Shown here in pieces: positions 11,167 to 22,533 of a stretch of DNA of 64,000 nt (position 1 is the first letter of the stretch; each line of letters opens with the position of its first letter). The translations under genes were made by a program, and so were the position numbers. The stretch comes from Stagonosporopsis chrysanthemi (taxonomy: Eukaryota > Ascomycota > Dothideomycetes > Pleosporales > Didymellaceae): contig JAFISE010000004.1 of assembly GCA_022560025.1 (NCBI GenBank), positions 1-64,000 of the forward strand, given 5' to 3'. Under the pieces are notes generated by a model that was not told where the DNA came from, made no database searches, and saw only the letters and a list, made by a program, of their open reading frames with translations.

Positions 11167-11719
11167 ACAATATCTGTTCTCTTGGATGAAGAGCGTAAAC
11201 TGTCCATGTCGCTTTCATGGCTGCGAACTTCTCTGCTTTCTAAAACAAGACAAGGAGAGGCACACTGATGTTGTTCAAGTCTAATCATTGCTCACCAACA
11301 AGAAAGCAGGCGAAATCAGATTCAACGTTGTAACGAGACCCATGAGCATTTCTCGAAGACAAAAGCATCTTCCTTGCTGATTATCTACTAATTGTGGTTT
11401 GTCGGATATTGCGCGCGAGCTTTGAGACCTTGTTGTGCTTAAAGTGAGACTGTTTGCGGTCTTACAGTCCGACAAGACACGCCATCAAGATAGAGTCTTC
11501 TTTGTTCGCGTTTTGTATATGATACCCAGATGGAAATCAACAACGCTATCCATTTATCCATTCTTATCTACAATTTTCGTGCTTCGCAGCTAGCGAGATG
11601 TAATCTGAGTTTTGCACGACCACGCTTTGCACGCCATCGTTCGCTTGCACTTTACCTTCATCTGACAATGTTACAGTGGTCATGCACGATGCAGATGTCC
11701 CTCCTGTTGACCGACTGGT
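11167..11719. other. Intergenic, no gene seen
   Basis: Contains the 3' flank of the rhodopsin-domain gene. No coding structure recognised. Confidence 0.5.
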
Positions 11720-11959
11720 CTAATGACTTTCACTTTCAGCGATCCCGAAAGTCATCTTGTATTCACCATCCATCGACTCCTCGCCAATTTTCCTTCCGCA
11801 AGATCTCGACATGATCTTGGCCGTGGCAAGAAGACCTTGGGCGAGTATCTCACGCCCGCTTTCCACGAGCTCACCTTTGCTCGGCTCCAGCAGCTTCTTG
11901 ACATACGCTTGAAGTAAATGGTCCCCGACCCGAACGATGTTGGTTCTCTTCGTTGGCAT
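11720..11959 (-). CDS. Possible small divergent gene, 79 aa
   Basis: An uninterrupted ATG-to-stop frame with a balanced, protein-like composition. It contains an amphipathic stretch rich in Leu/Lys (HLLQAYVKKLLEP) and a Gly/Ser/Glu-rich end. It points away from the zinc-ribbon-like gene that starts at 12109, so the two would share a 149-bp promoter region. I recognise no domain. A 64-codon frame overlaps it on the other strand, so it could be spurious; the divergent arrangement and composition are the only support. Confidence 0.3.
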   Translation of the reverse strand: MPTKRTNIVRVGDHLLQAYVKKLLEPSKGELVESGREILAQGLLATAKIMSRSCGRKIGEESMDGEYKMTFGIAESESH

Positions 11960-12040
11960 TCAATGTTATGAACGATGAACGCTTCACATTGCCTGCGATC
12001 CGTGTCACTCTGTCCCCGGTTTTCACCACATGTCGAATTA

Positions 12041-12048
12041 TATATAAG
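12041..12048 (+). promoter_or_regulatory. TATA box for the 12109 gene
   Basis: TATATAAG lies 61 nt before the ATG at 12109, the normal spacing for a short-leader fungal gene. Confidence 0.6.
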
Positions 12049-12108
12049 ACTCACCGACCTTTTTCTGTTACTCTCAGATCACAACAGTATCAATCACAAT
12101 CCACAACC

Positions 12109-13107
12109 ATGGCACCCAGACAAATTCAACTCGGCAAGACGACCCAGGAGGTCTCCCCTCTCGCTGCGATGCGGATTGAGTATATGCTTGAAAAAGCACA
12201 ACCCGCGGAGAGATCTTGTGTTCCCGACTCTCATCTAGACGCTGGCGCTGAGATAGCAGAGTTTCCACATCTAAATGCTCTTGAGTCTCGGGATGGTGTG
12301 TGGGTGTGCTGTTGTGGACACGAGAATGGACTGGTCCATTTCGAAGGTGCGTATCCGTTGAAGCACTTGGCTTGCACATCCTGCGGCCATGTGATCTGCA
12401 TTCATTGAGAGACAACGGATATGATTGATCTAGTTCGAGACAGTGAAGTTCCACCAATCCATCACGACGATGGATCCGAACTCCGATTCTTCCAAGTCTG
12501 CCCTGGATGCGGCCTAACTCATCGTGCTGAGTTCTGCGCTTCGAGCCGACGACGTCTCGTAGCGAAGCGGATCTGTTGGGTACATCCTTCGCACGGTGAG
12601 ATGTGTGTTTGTGGCGAAGCTGCCAGCTTCAACTGGTTGAAGTACTGCATCGGCAGGCCTTGGTCGTTTCGCTCAAATCCCGCGCAGGAGGCGCATGGAT
12701 GCCAGATGAAGATGCTACAGAGGAGAACTGTATTGGCAGCGTCAAAAACTTTCCAGCGTCTTCCAACTGCCGGCAACGGTGTCACATCAATGTGGGAGCG
12801 TCCGAGCCTTCGACACCGCGCAATTACCGAGCCTTCCGTCAAGCAAATGTTGTCAAGTGCACCCGTACGACAAGACCAACGCCCAGTATTGGTCATGGAT
12901 AGTAATACACTTTCATTGCACTGTTCAAATGCACATCGCGGCCCACGGCCATCTTTCACTTCCCGTTCCGCGACGCACCTGGAGTTGCCTGTCACAGCCC
13001 AGCGTCCAGTCGATGACCGTGCGCAAACCTGGACCACGGCCGATGCGCACTACCGGGCTTATGAAGCTGAAGATGATGCTGTGGAATCTTTTCTGGGCCA
13101 TCGATGA
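12109..13107 (+). pseudogene. Zinc-ribbon-like orphan A, in-frame TGA at a conserved Cys
   Basis: Paralogue of the gene at 13690. The ATG at 12109 has an excellent context (ACAACCATGGCA). Shared blocks are WVCCCGHENGLVHFEG, then PLKHLACTSCGHVIC, then a TGA at 12406-12408, then QVCPGCGLTHRAEF and a further C-x-C pair. In the intact copy the codon matching the TGA is TGC (Cys, in HVLCEDCET). The frame then continues without a stop to 13107 and keeps the family motifs, so one TGC-to-TGA change explains the break. No intron with GT/AG restores the conserved frame. The C-terminal half is polar and keeps a short RPVLV match to copy B. As written it yields a 99-residue peptide; the full frame would be 332 codons. 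Function unknown; metal binding is inferred from Cys/His spacing. Confidence 0.7.
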
Positions 13108-13689
13108 ACCAAGTATGTAACATTGTGATCTGAGTTCCATGTTCATGGGTTTGAGCTTACAATAAATAGACTAGTCCTAAATATACATGGATTGATCCTT
13201 GACCCAAACTTATCACCCTTTATAAATGCTCCAGCCAAATCATTTCAATGTTACGATAAAGCCTCTCCGAGAAGAGGTTGATCATCAACGCCCAGTATAG
13301 GTGTGATGTTTCAGTGGGCGAAAGCTGTGACAGTAATCAACGGCGAGAATATTTACAGCAAGTTTTTGTTAAGCAACAAGCTCAACACAGCCAACTACCT
13401 GCATGTATGTTTCAGCTATAGGATACGACAAATATCGGTCAATGTGACTAGCTCTCACTCTGACTTTCGGCCATCTCCAAGCCTCACGCCACAATTCGGG
13501 ACACTGTGCGCGAACTATGAGAAAGACCATGAGGGATCAGTGTCAGGCACTGTCTGCCATCAATGGATTCTCGATCGTGCTTTTCCAGGCCAGATCAATC
13601 CTAACTAAGAGTGATGAGCTCTTCTGTTGGAGATCAGAATACTCACAACCAAACACTCTAACACACTACCACGCACGAACATTACAGCC
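13108..13689. other. Spacer between orphan paralogues A and B
   Basis: TTTATAAATG near 13218-13227 resembles a TATA box but lies about 465 nt before the next ATG. A 101-codon frame at 13303-13608 shows no domain and I do not call it. The final part is the leader of copy B. Confidence 0.4.
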
Positions 13690-14751
13690 ATGTTGTCGAT
13701 TTTCAAGGCAAAGAATGAATCCGGCGCTGAGGTTGTCGAGAAGACGAAGGCGGATTTCCCCCTGACTGTTGAGCAACAACTCAACTGCGCACAACCAGCA
13801 GAGTCGGCTCGGACACCCGTAGTAACACCGTACAGCGCTGGCGCTGACTACGACTACCTCCGTTCAATGATAATTCATATCGATGGGTTGTGGTTATGTT
13901 GCTGTGGAGTAGAGAACGAGCTCGTGCATTGGACAGGTCATCACCCGTTCAAGCACCTGAAGTGCGAGAAGTGCGAGCACGTCTTGTGCGAGGACTGCGA
14001 GACTTCCCAGATACTGACTTCCCTGGGCGACAATTCGAGGGTTGTTCAAGACCACAATGGACTATGGCTCGCCCAGGTCTGTCCCTCTTGTGGCCTCTCT
14101 CATCGGGCTGAGACTCAACCTGACCATACTGTGGGTTGGACACCGACAAAGAGGTGCCATTGTAGCCGTCGTCCGGACCCAAATTGGCTCCGTTACACGA
14201 TAAAAGCTCCTGGAATGCACAAGCTCGACCCTAAGAAGGTCGCTCGGGATATGAAGAACGCGCGACAGGAGAAAATCCAGTCCTCGAGACAGCGTGATCC
14301 TGCACAGAGCACACTTGCTAAGTGTTCGCCCTCTGGGAACGAGCTTCCTGTATCGCATCGCGAGCGTGCAAGGCCTGGGTACCTCCAAACTCCCGATGCC
14401 ACAATGAACCCACGCAGCTCGATTCTGCAGACGCCGACTTCCGTGTCACGGCCGGTTCTGGTTCGACAAATCCCTTTGACTCGAATACATACAGAAGCCA
14501 ACAAAACTTCGCTCAAGCGCTCAGGAGCGGTACATATGAAGCAGGCAAACCCATACACTCCTCGCTCAGCACCATACCAGCCCTCGCCTGTGTCAACTTC
14601 CCCGACGCTGAACGATTACGCATGCACTTTGGTCACTTCGGTACATTACGAACAAATGCGAGACGAAGCAAAGTTGTACCTGAAGTCCATCCTCGGGGAG
14701 CAGATGTTCAACGATATCGAGGACTCTGCAGAAGGCGAGAAGATGATCTAG
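13690..14751 (+). CDS. Zinc-ribbon-like orphan B, 353 aa
   Basis: Single-exon gene and intact relative of copy A. Residues about 60-130 hold the conserved module: LWLCCCGVENELVHWTG, HPFKHLKCEKCEHVLCEDC, and QVCPSCGLSHRAE with a later CHC. The three adjacent Cys plus C-x2-C and CPxCG knuckles suggest two zinc-ribbon or treble-clef-like sites. No signal peptide or membrane helix is visible, so it is probably cytoplasmic or nuclear. The middle (about 190-300) is basic and Ser/Pro-rich and looks disordered. The last 50 residues are more hydrophobic and could fold. I recognise no named family and infer only metal binding. The start at 13690 is the first ATG before the conserved region (GCCATG). 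It ends at TAG 14749-14751, but the frame stays open beyond (see next entry). Confidence 0.72.
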   Translation: MLSIFKAKNESGAEVVEKTKADFPLTVEQQLNCAQPAESARTPVVTPYSAGADYDYLRSMIIHIDGLWLCCCGVENELVHWTGHHPFKHLKCEKCEHVLCEDCETSQILTSLGDNSRVVQDHNGLWLAQVCPSCGLSHRAETQPDHTVGWTPTKRCHCSRRPDPNWLRYTIKAPGMHKLDPKKVARDMKNARQEKIQSSRQRDPAQSTLAKCSPSGNELPVSHRERARPGYLQTPDATMNPRSSILQTPTSVSRPVLVRQIPLTRIHTEANKTSLKRSGAVHMKQANPYTPRSAPYQPSPVSTSPTLNDYACTLVTSVHYEQMRDEAKLYLKSILGEQMFNDIEDSAEGEKMI

Positions 14752-15162
14752 GATGTGATTTTCGACAACCGCTCACAGTCTGCACCAGAGATTGCAGAGT
14801 CCAGCACTGACAAAGAGGCTCAGCTAGTCCGGTCGACTTCACAGCTGACCTTGCGTGTCCCGCAGCCACTTCGCAGGACAGTAACTTACGACCAACCGCT
14901 CCACAGTGCTGAAGAGGTGCCTCGCCCGCGCGTGTTGCGAGCTCTAACCGATCTGTCTCCTCTGCTCCCCCCTGAAGGGATGACTGCAGAATTTTTGCGG
15001 CATGGGGCCTCTGAAAAGTCATCTCCCGTCTCCAGCGATGCTATCAGTGAATCGGCAAAGGTGCGCGAAACCCTAGCGATTGTTGTGGAAGGGGCAGAGA
15101 ACGAGAATGAGTGGGCGGAAAACTTTCAGCTGTACCAGCGGAGTCTACCCAGGAATTCTTAG
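14752..15162 (+). other. 136-codon in-frame open extension after orphan B
   Basis: Directly after the TAG of copy B the same frame runs open for 136 more codons and ends at 15160-15162. The translation is protein-like: Glu/Ser/Thr/Pro-rich, with a short hydrophobic block (ETLAIVVEGAENENEW) near the end. The TAG context (ATC TAG GAT) is not a known strong readthrough motif. Explanations are a recent nonsense mutation that shortened the protein, an undetected splice that skips the stop, or chance. Confidence 0.35.
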
Positions 15163-15404
15163 CTTGAATATAAAAATACTCAATCTCCGTCTGAGCACGA
15201 TTTGACCAGCTTGCTGTGGATCAAGATTTACATCGTCTATCGTGGACTGAGCCCCACGGCACGACATCAATAACGGAACCAATTGAACACAGCAAGTCGA
15301 GTTACACAATACTCATAACGTGAATAGAATAAATCCTCCTCGATAACATTACCGTGGCTTATCATCTGACGTGCTTACCTTGAATGCTTGTGCCTATTCG
15401 CTTC

Positions 15405-18400
15405 TCAAAGACCAGTAGTGACCCTCATCTGCTGCTCTCCCCGCAATGCACCCTCATGCCCACCTCTTCTTGGTTTTCCGAACAGACACTGCCACAAATC
15501 ATCATTCTGCACCGCCTCGCCTCCACCGCCCTTGCTAAGTAACTGGCTAAGCGGTGCGGCCTCCATCTCCAATGAGTTCGCCTTATCCAACGTCTTCTCT
15601 TGAGCAGCCACAGGTGTTGCAGTGCCGGAGGCACTTGCTGACTTTGAGGTTTCGGCGCTCTTCATGTGTTCCATACGGCGAGCAACGGAAATGTCGTAGA
15701 TGGCTTCTTCGACGGTGTTGCCAATGAGATACATGAAGACGGTCGTCTGACGTTGTTGGCCAATGCGATGCACTCTGGCAATAGCCTGCAGCTCAATTGC
15801 AGGATTGATGAGCGGTTCGCACAAAAAGACATACGTAGCGTTAACAAGGTTCAACCCCGAGGAGTCTGATTTTGCGTCAAGTAGAAAGGCCTCCGTAGCT
15901 GGATCTCTTTTGAACTTCTCGATGCCATTCTTCTCACGTATGTTCGAGCAACCGATCTTCCATGCACGAAATGCAGTCTCCAATACCTCCAAGAAGTCAC
16001 GGTATTGAGAGAAGATAACTGATTTCGCACCAGGGTCATTGGCCCGGATCCAAAGGAGATGTTTAGCAAGCATGTCGATCTTGGAGCCATACGAACCGGT
16101 GAGATCAATCGTCTTTATCTCTTTTAGCGTTGTGCCAGAAAGATCGGAGTAAATTGACATGCTTGGCATATCAGGTGATGATGTTAGTTGAGGGCTTTGG
16201 GAGGGTGGAGTTGAGGGCTTCGTTGGCAGTTCGCTGGGCTTAAGGCTGATATCTTTAAAGTCGGAGCTCCTGAGCTTTTGCTTGCAGAGTGGACAGGTTC
16301 GGTGTGCATGCCACCACTGGTTGATGCACTCCTTGCAATACTAAAGTGGCTGTTAGGACTTTTGATTCGACAAAAAGAAAGAAAACTACTAACCTTGTGG
16401 CCGCAAGTCGTGAGAACCCCGACCTCGATGGTTTCTTGACATATGATACAGTCCGCGCCCTCACTTTTCTGATCCTCAGCTCGCAAGTTGGTCAAATAAG
16501 CGTGCTTAGCCTTCAAAGCAGCAACGCCTCCAGAGCTCTTGGTCCGTCGATAATCGAATATCTGGAAAGCAGCTTTGTCAAATTTATCATCAAGCTTCTC
16601 TTTGTAAGCCGCAACCGTATCCGAGATGTGCTGAAACTGTCGATAGTACTCCAGACGCTGGTTCATAGTGCCTCGAAACAGTTCTTGTTCTTTGTCCATT
16701 TCAAGTAGAGCTTTGCTTTGTTGCGACATGACGAGCTGGACGCTGCTCAAAAGCTTCTGTAGTACACTCGACTCGACTGCAGCACGGTTGTCGTCATTGT
16801 CTGCTCTCCATTGTAAAGGACTGATCTTCGAGCGGAGCTCGGCTATCACACCTTTCAAAGAGCCGCCATGCAGAGTGGCCATAAGCTCTCGTCGTTGTTT
16901 CACAAATTCGACTAGAAGCTCGGGCGCATGACCTTTGTCTGCATCCTCGTCTTTGCTCAGAGCTCGTTTCTCGGCTGCTTTAAGCTCTTCTTCAACAAGA
17001 TTATCCCGTAGCCCATGAGTTGCAAGATTTCGATCCGCAACAAGGGTGCGAAGTGCCATGATGGACACATATAATTCGTCTTGCGCCTTCAAAGAGTTTT
17101 CATATTCTTCTCCAGTGGTCTCCAGATCATCATCGTCATCGGTGAGGCGCATTAGCAGAATCTCGACAGTCTTCATTCGCCACTCTTGAATTTTGGCCGC
17201 TTGCGCGTCCAAGAAGCCACCAATCTCGTCAATCATCTCCAAGACCCTACGACTCTCGATGCCGCCAAGATCAGGCACTTCGTCAACGGTAGGCAGCTGG
17301 TGATATGGCCGGCCATTTTCAACCTTTTTCATCTGTCGCTGTGTCGCATCTTTGACGTCACCGAGTAGTTCGCGTCTGATAATCTTCGCTTGATCATACC
17401 ACTCAGTCTCCATTCGTTCTTCGCGCAAAGCCTCCTCCGTTTCAGGCTGCCGTGCATCAAGGAAATCTTTGATCTGGTGATGTGTTGTGGCGATGAAGAA
17501 CTTGCACATATGCTCAAGCTCCAGGAACGACCGTAAGGATCTACGGAGGGCAGTGATGCTTCCCATGTTCTCTTTCTCGGCAGCTTCTTCAGCTTCGGGC
17601 TCTTCGTCTTGTTTAGCCGTACCTATGAAGACACCAAGCCTCTTCTGTTCCTGCTCCAAATCTTGTCGACACATGCTGACGTAGAACTTATTCTCTTCTA
17701 AAGCTGTGGTGTAGAAAGGAAGAGCCGTCTCAGCGCGGTTAACCACATCACCAGCGAACGCCATGACGTGACCCATTTTGATGCGATTCAAAATCATCTC
17801 GCGGGCATCAGCCTTCCACCTGGTACTGTTTTGTTCGATCATGATTTCTAGAACCTCATGAACTGTTCGTAGAGGTCCGTTTCTTGCACCCAAAGCTCGC
17901 TTGTTCTTACGTCCGACATGTGCGTGCAGACAAGTCTGTCGCAAACGAACCAGCCACTCACGCATTCGCTCGAGTGTTTCAGGGCTTGTGGGATCACTCT
18001 CTGCATTCAATGGTTCTCCCTCTGGTCCGAGCCAACACTCATCACACATCTGACGAACAAGATCGGCATAGTTTTGCTCCTCGATCGCAGTGAAGGGAAT
18101 TGTGATAACGGCTCGCTTCTGTGGGGGAAGACGTAGATCGTTTCGCACTTTGTCCTTGGTATGCCGTAAGGTGATCTGATTGAATATGGCGTGAAAAGAG
18201 GACTTGTCTAAGCGGCTCCAGACGATCTTGTTTTGTGAGAAGGTATCGCATCTCAGGAACGTAAGAAGACCGCGCAGGTCTTGCACGTCTTTCCGCAACG
18301 GGGTGCCTGATACGGCCCAGGCATTGCAACGAGGTATCACCCGTGCAACTTTGGCTGCATTGCTGACTCCGCTTTCCACCATCTGAGCTTCGTCAAGACA

Positions 18401-19946
18401 TACCCTCCACCATGATATGTCCACGAGGGGGCTTTTTCGACGTTCATGACGACGTTGGTGTCGGGAAGACCGATCAGGAGGCGGCGTGGCATAGTGGATC
18501 TCTTTTGACAACACACCGTATGTAGTCAAAACTACATCGTAGCGCACCAGCTCTTCTGGTGTTGCCGCTACATGCTCTCTCCTTGGCGCGGAAGACGGTG
18601 GCAGGCCTTGATAGTGGAAGACTTTCAGGTTTGGTGCGTGCATGTGTATTTCGCTTTGCCACTGCTCGAGAATGCTTGGAGGGGTAATGATGAGCGTGGC
18701 ACCCGACGCTCTTACATGAGCCCCCGTATTTTGATCGAAGACCATTTCATCTTGGATCCGACGCTGATGGTGTGAAATCAGAGCAATTAGCTCAACCGTT
18801 TTGCCAAGACCCATCTCTTCCGCTAGGATCCCACCTCTTAGTGACTGAAGAGTATCAAGTTTCGCGTGATTTAAGTCAGACACGACGAGGCCGCGAAGCA
18901 TGCTGACGTAGCATGCAGTGCCTCTTGCGTCTTGTGCGAGGACGAATGATGCGGGCGTAGTATCCTTAACGAACTCCTCTAGCAGTCCGTTGGCAGAGTA
19001 AGCTACACCCTCTCGTCGCAGCAGCCAGTCGACAGCTCTCTGTTGAAACGGATACAATGTTGTATCGGCCAATTTATGCTGGATCTGTGGAGACATCTTT
19101 AGATCGACAGGAGGGACATGTACCGAATCATAGAAGTCTGAAAGCGCCCAGCCTTTGTTGGACTGCACACATAAGCCAGGAAAATATCTCGATAACAAGC
19201 GTAGATCCTCCTTCATGTTATGTGCGCTTACGGAAGGATCCTCCACTACAGACATTCCCAAAGCCCAACAGATTTCCACATCCAATTTGTATGTCTCGGA
19301 TGATGTTGCAGGATAGAGCGTACATCTCGCGAACGCAGCTCGCGGTTTCCTTTGAGACTTGCGGCCATGACGTCTGTATGCTAGCGACCCGGCAGCCTTG
19401 AGGTGCGGCTTAGCAGACTGAAGGGAGGCAGCATCGATGGTGGCGAGGATGTCGACGCATGCGTTGGTGGCTGCTTCGAAAAGCACGATCCTGCACTGAC
19501 CAGCGTCAAGTTCAAAGAACTGCTCCAAGTAGAGAGCAAGAGGCTCTCCACTCCTTGCTATTGGCTCAGCCGGTTGTCCTGTGATTATACCCTGGGCGAA
19601 ACTCTGAAGACTTGTCAGGTTGGCTTAGTAGATGTATGAAATGAAACCTTACCAGGTTGATAGAGACCTTCGCCAGAATCACACATTGATCTGCTTGATT
19701 CCATGCCGTTCGGGAATCAACCCTACTGCTGGTGTCCGTCTTACGCCGCTTGTAAGGTGGCTCCTTGTGCTCGTTCGAGATTTGGGTTGCAGCAAAAAGA
19801 GCGTGCAAGGTCTCCAAGTTATGAGAGGCATCCTGGGGATTCGGTGGCGTTGGGTGCAATGCACCTGTCGAGGTCGCTCGAGAGAGGTCGCCAGTACTTT
19901 GAAACCCGACAGCCACGACCTCTGCTTCGACGTAAGTACAGACCAT
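15405..19946 (-). CDS. SNF2-family ATPase with RING finger (SHPRH/Irc20-like E3 ligase)
   Basis: Nuclear DNA-dependent ATPase and putative ubiquitin ligase, about 1479 residues. Exons run 19946-19653, 19603-16394 and 16340-15405, with introns 19604-19652 (49 nt) and 16341-16393 (53 nt). The second junction rebuilds the RING: CIICQETIEVGVLTTCGHK joins YCKECINQWW and CPLCKQKL, giving a C3HC4 pattern. The helicase N-lobe has GGILAEEMGLGKT (Walker A, about residues 353-365) and CLDEAQMVES (DEAQ box, typical of SHPRH/Irc20). A coiled, Glu/Lys-rich region of several hundred residues separates the lobes, as in SHPRH. The C-lobe has KSVIFSQYRDFLEVLE and ARVHRIGQQRQT. The family acts in replication-stress tolerance or repair. 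The N-terminal exon carries EPPYKRRKT, a possible nuclear signal. The start at 19946 is uncertain: CTGAC...GCAG just around it could be an intron end, with the true start upstream. Confidence 0.88.
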
Positions 19947-20358
19947 GTCAGACGATCGAGGGAAGCAGTGGGCATGAAAGGTGACGATGCTAGACGCGAA
20001 CGCGATGGCATGCCGCTAACGCTATCGATAAGCAGGGGTCTTCACCTCTCGCCCCCCCCCCCCCCCCAGTAGTCATCGGACTCACGCTTGGTGGAAGCCT
20101 GGGCTCGATGTGCTTCCGAAGGTTGTGTGGATGTTAGATTGCGTGTGCTTACCTGTTGTTAGAGTCTTGAAGTGGGCTCCCCGCCGCAGAGTGCTGTGAA
20201 TTATGCGGTTACCTGCTTTTGTCATGCTTTTTGCAAGCACCTTGATTACAGGAAACATTACACCCAGGCTGGGTTAAGAAGGTCGATTTAGCTTTTGTTC
20301 GCTGTATAGGGTATCAAACGCCGAAAGGAGATGTTGTTCGCAGTCGTGGAAAGCTTGT
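19947..20358. other. Intergenic with C16 tract
   Basis: Short spacer between two co-oriented genes. It contains a run of about 16 C at 20052-20067 and may hide a further 5' exon of the SNF2 gene. No separate gene is seen. Confidence 0.45.
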
Positions 20359-21104
20359 CTACTCAGTAGCAAGGACCTTCTTGATGGGCTCCGCAGCCTC
20401 GATGAACTTTTCCACCATGGTGTCAAGCTTCGTGAGATCATCTTTGCCCTTTTTAACCTCCGCAATAAGCTTCTGCTTCTGCTTAAGCTTCTCTTGTCTC
20501 CTCTCCTCCAGTCTCAGACGGACTTGATGCTCATGCTCAATGCGAGCCGTCATGAGGCCGTGCTCGGAAAGGTCTCTGTGCTCGGGAAATTCTTCGAGGT
20601 ACGTTTCGACGGATATGAGTGGGAGTTTCATGTACTGGTGACTGTGCAAGGCTATGTAAGCTTCGATCACCTTCTCAGTGTGTTGGCTTACTCATAGTTC
20701 TCGGCGGCAGATATCTCAGACCGCAACGACTGCTCCTCGTACTTGAGATTGTGCAACCCCAGGATCAATGCATCATTTATCGCCTTGACGTCGGCGGTAT
20801 TCGCCTTCTCTTCACGCACGCGCAGTACGCTCTGTCGATACAGGGTTTTTATGATGGAGAGTTGTGCTCTGATGTACTTCTCCTTCTTCTCAACCCCAGT
20901 CGTGACTTGCTTTTCACTCTCTGCAGAATCTTGCCCGTTAAGGGGATGCGCACTCTGAAAGTACACGAGCTCGTTGATGAGTGCCTTTAGCTTCTGTACT
21001 TCCTGATAAAGACGCGCATTGTGTGGCGTCTTGAGGAAGTCGGCAATGTTGAAACTCGAGAGTTCGACATCAAGTGTGTCGCCTGACACCATGGGTGCGT
21101 CCAT
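20359..21104 (-). CDS. THO complex subunit 5 (THOC5)-like
   Basis: Predicted nuclear subunit of THO/TREX, which couples transcription to mRNA packaging and export. Exons 21104-20692 and 20641-20359, intron 20642-20691 (50 nt), 231 residues. The splice creates ENYDHQYMKLPLISVETYLE, matching the THOC5/FMIP core in which a coiled coil leads into a K(Y/H)..LPLI..EEF-type segment. Most of the protein is coiled coil (about 35-140 and 170-225, many Glu/Lys/Leu). It is much shorter than animal THOC5, as is usual in fungi, which keep only the N-terminal FMIP region. I chose ATG 21104 for its ACCATGGAC context; in-frame ATGs at 21131 and 21092 are alternatives. Confidence 0.75.
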
Positions 21105-21170
21105 GGTAAGTCGTGTTTGGGGTAATGACATCGCGGTTGAACGGCGCTTGAAGCTCAGTCGCGCACGCAC

Positions 21171-22533
21171 ATCTGGGCAACGCTAATATTCCACGCAAGC
21201 ACGTGATCCACTAGCAACGGCCTACCTGCGTGACTTCTTCCAACCCTGGAGGCTGTAGTGGTGGTCCTTTTTCAATTTTCAGCTTTACGACGAAGTTGCG
21301 GCTAAATGACCGCTAAAATCAAGCAGCCAGGCTAGTTCTGAATAGAGTTGCCACGATGCAGTCGATACGGCAAAGCCAAGCTCTAAGCTTCCCAGCCCGT
21401 CATACCTGTACGAGCGACTTGCTGTCAAAAGGTTAGATACAACTATCGAAGGCTGTATTGAAATCCAACCGTGGCAGTTCTTGCAGTCATACATGACCAT
21501 CTGTGCTTGTCGGATCGATCCACAAGGCTGAACGACGGCGACAGTACGGGTCCCATTTACACAGTAAATTGGACGTGCAGTCCGCTTGCATACAATGCTC
21601 TGCAGCACTTCTCTTGCCTCCTGCATTCGGATACTATTGTACAGCAGTCGAGGGTCAACGCGGTTGTCGTTGAACAATGAGATTGCGGAAGGCTGTCCTA
21701 GAATCCAGATTATCGGGTTCTACACGCCATTGTTCCGCGGCAGATTTAGACCTCCTCAGCTCTTGCTCCAATAGCGCCGACACGGAGATAAACGGGAGCA
21801 TCGCTTAGCCAACAATGCGAACCCTGCATAGGCGGGGAAGTCAACACACACGATCCTGCAGGTGCAGATGCAGACTCGTATACCATACATCTTTCCTACT
21901 CGCCTTCACGGCGCAAAGATTGTTTATTGGGCCGAGCGATGGGTTTTGCCAGCTGCTGGGATTGATCTGTTCGCAGTGGTCCCTCGCATTAGACGTTCAG
22001 GAGAAACGATGGTGTTTGAACTGTTGGTGGTAGTCGGCGAAACGTCTGCAAAGAACTAACCCAACGCCTGATGCTGTCAGGCTAAAGTACGGCAATCCAG
22101 AAAGCCTCTAAACTTAACAGCCAAATCTTGGTGCGCCAGGCTGACTGACAAGGAGACAATGTGCCCAAACCATCCAATGAAATGTGTCACCACAGTGAAA
22201 GTCAGGCCATTTGCGGTCAAATCAAGCCAAGTAGGTCTTCCGAGCCAAGTCAGAGTGCCGCGGGCATGTCTCCAATCGCAGAATCGCCTCGACTTGCCTT
22301 CATGACAGTTCCTCTTCACGAGGTTCAAAGGGTCAGGGGTGTCATGACGCCTAGATCTGTCAAAGCTTCAACAGAACCGGACCTGTAGCCTTCGATTGAC
22401 AAGGCTTAGACTCGCCTTGTCCTTCGAAAACCTTGGCGTAATCCTCTCAGACCAGGATGCGCCGTTGCCCATAATCAAAATGAGTTCGGCGTTGGGAGAT
22501 CACCCTCGATTCAAATAAGGCGACGTTGAATTA
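21171..22533. other. Intergenic, no supported gene
   Basis: A 130-codon - strand frame (21285-21677) contains C-x2-C (YDCKNCHGW) but no recognisable domain and no codon-pattern support. I see nothing else. Confidence 0.4.

Noticed and set aside
12406..12408. Selenocysteine or programmed readthrough at the TGA in orphan A
   Set aside because: Filamentous ascomycetes are not known to make selenoproteins, and the following GAG is not a readthrough context. A nonsense mutation is simpler.
21285..21677. 130-codon - strand frame with YDCKNCHGW
   Set aside because: No family, no neighbouring exon and no promoter or start evidence.
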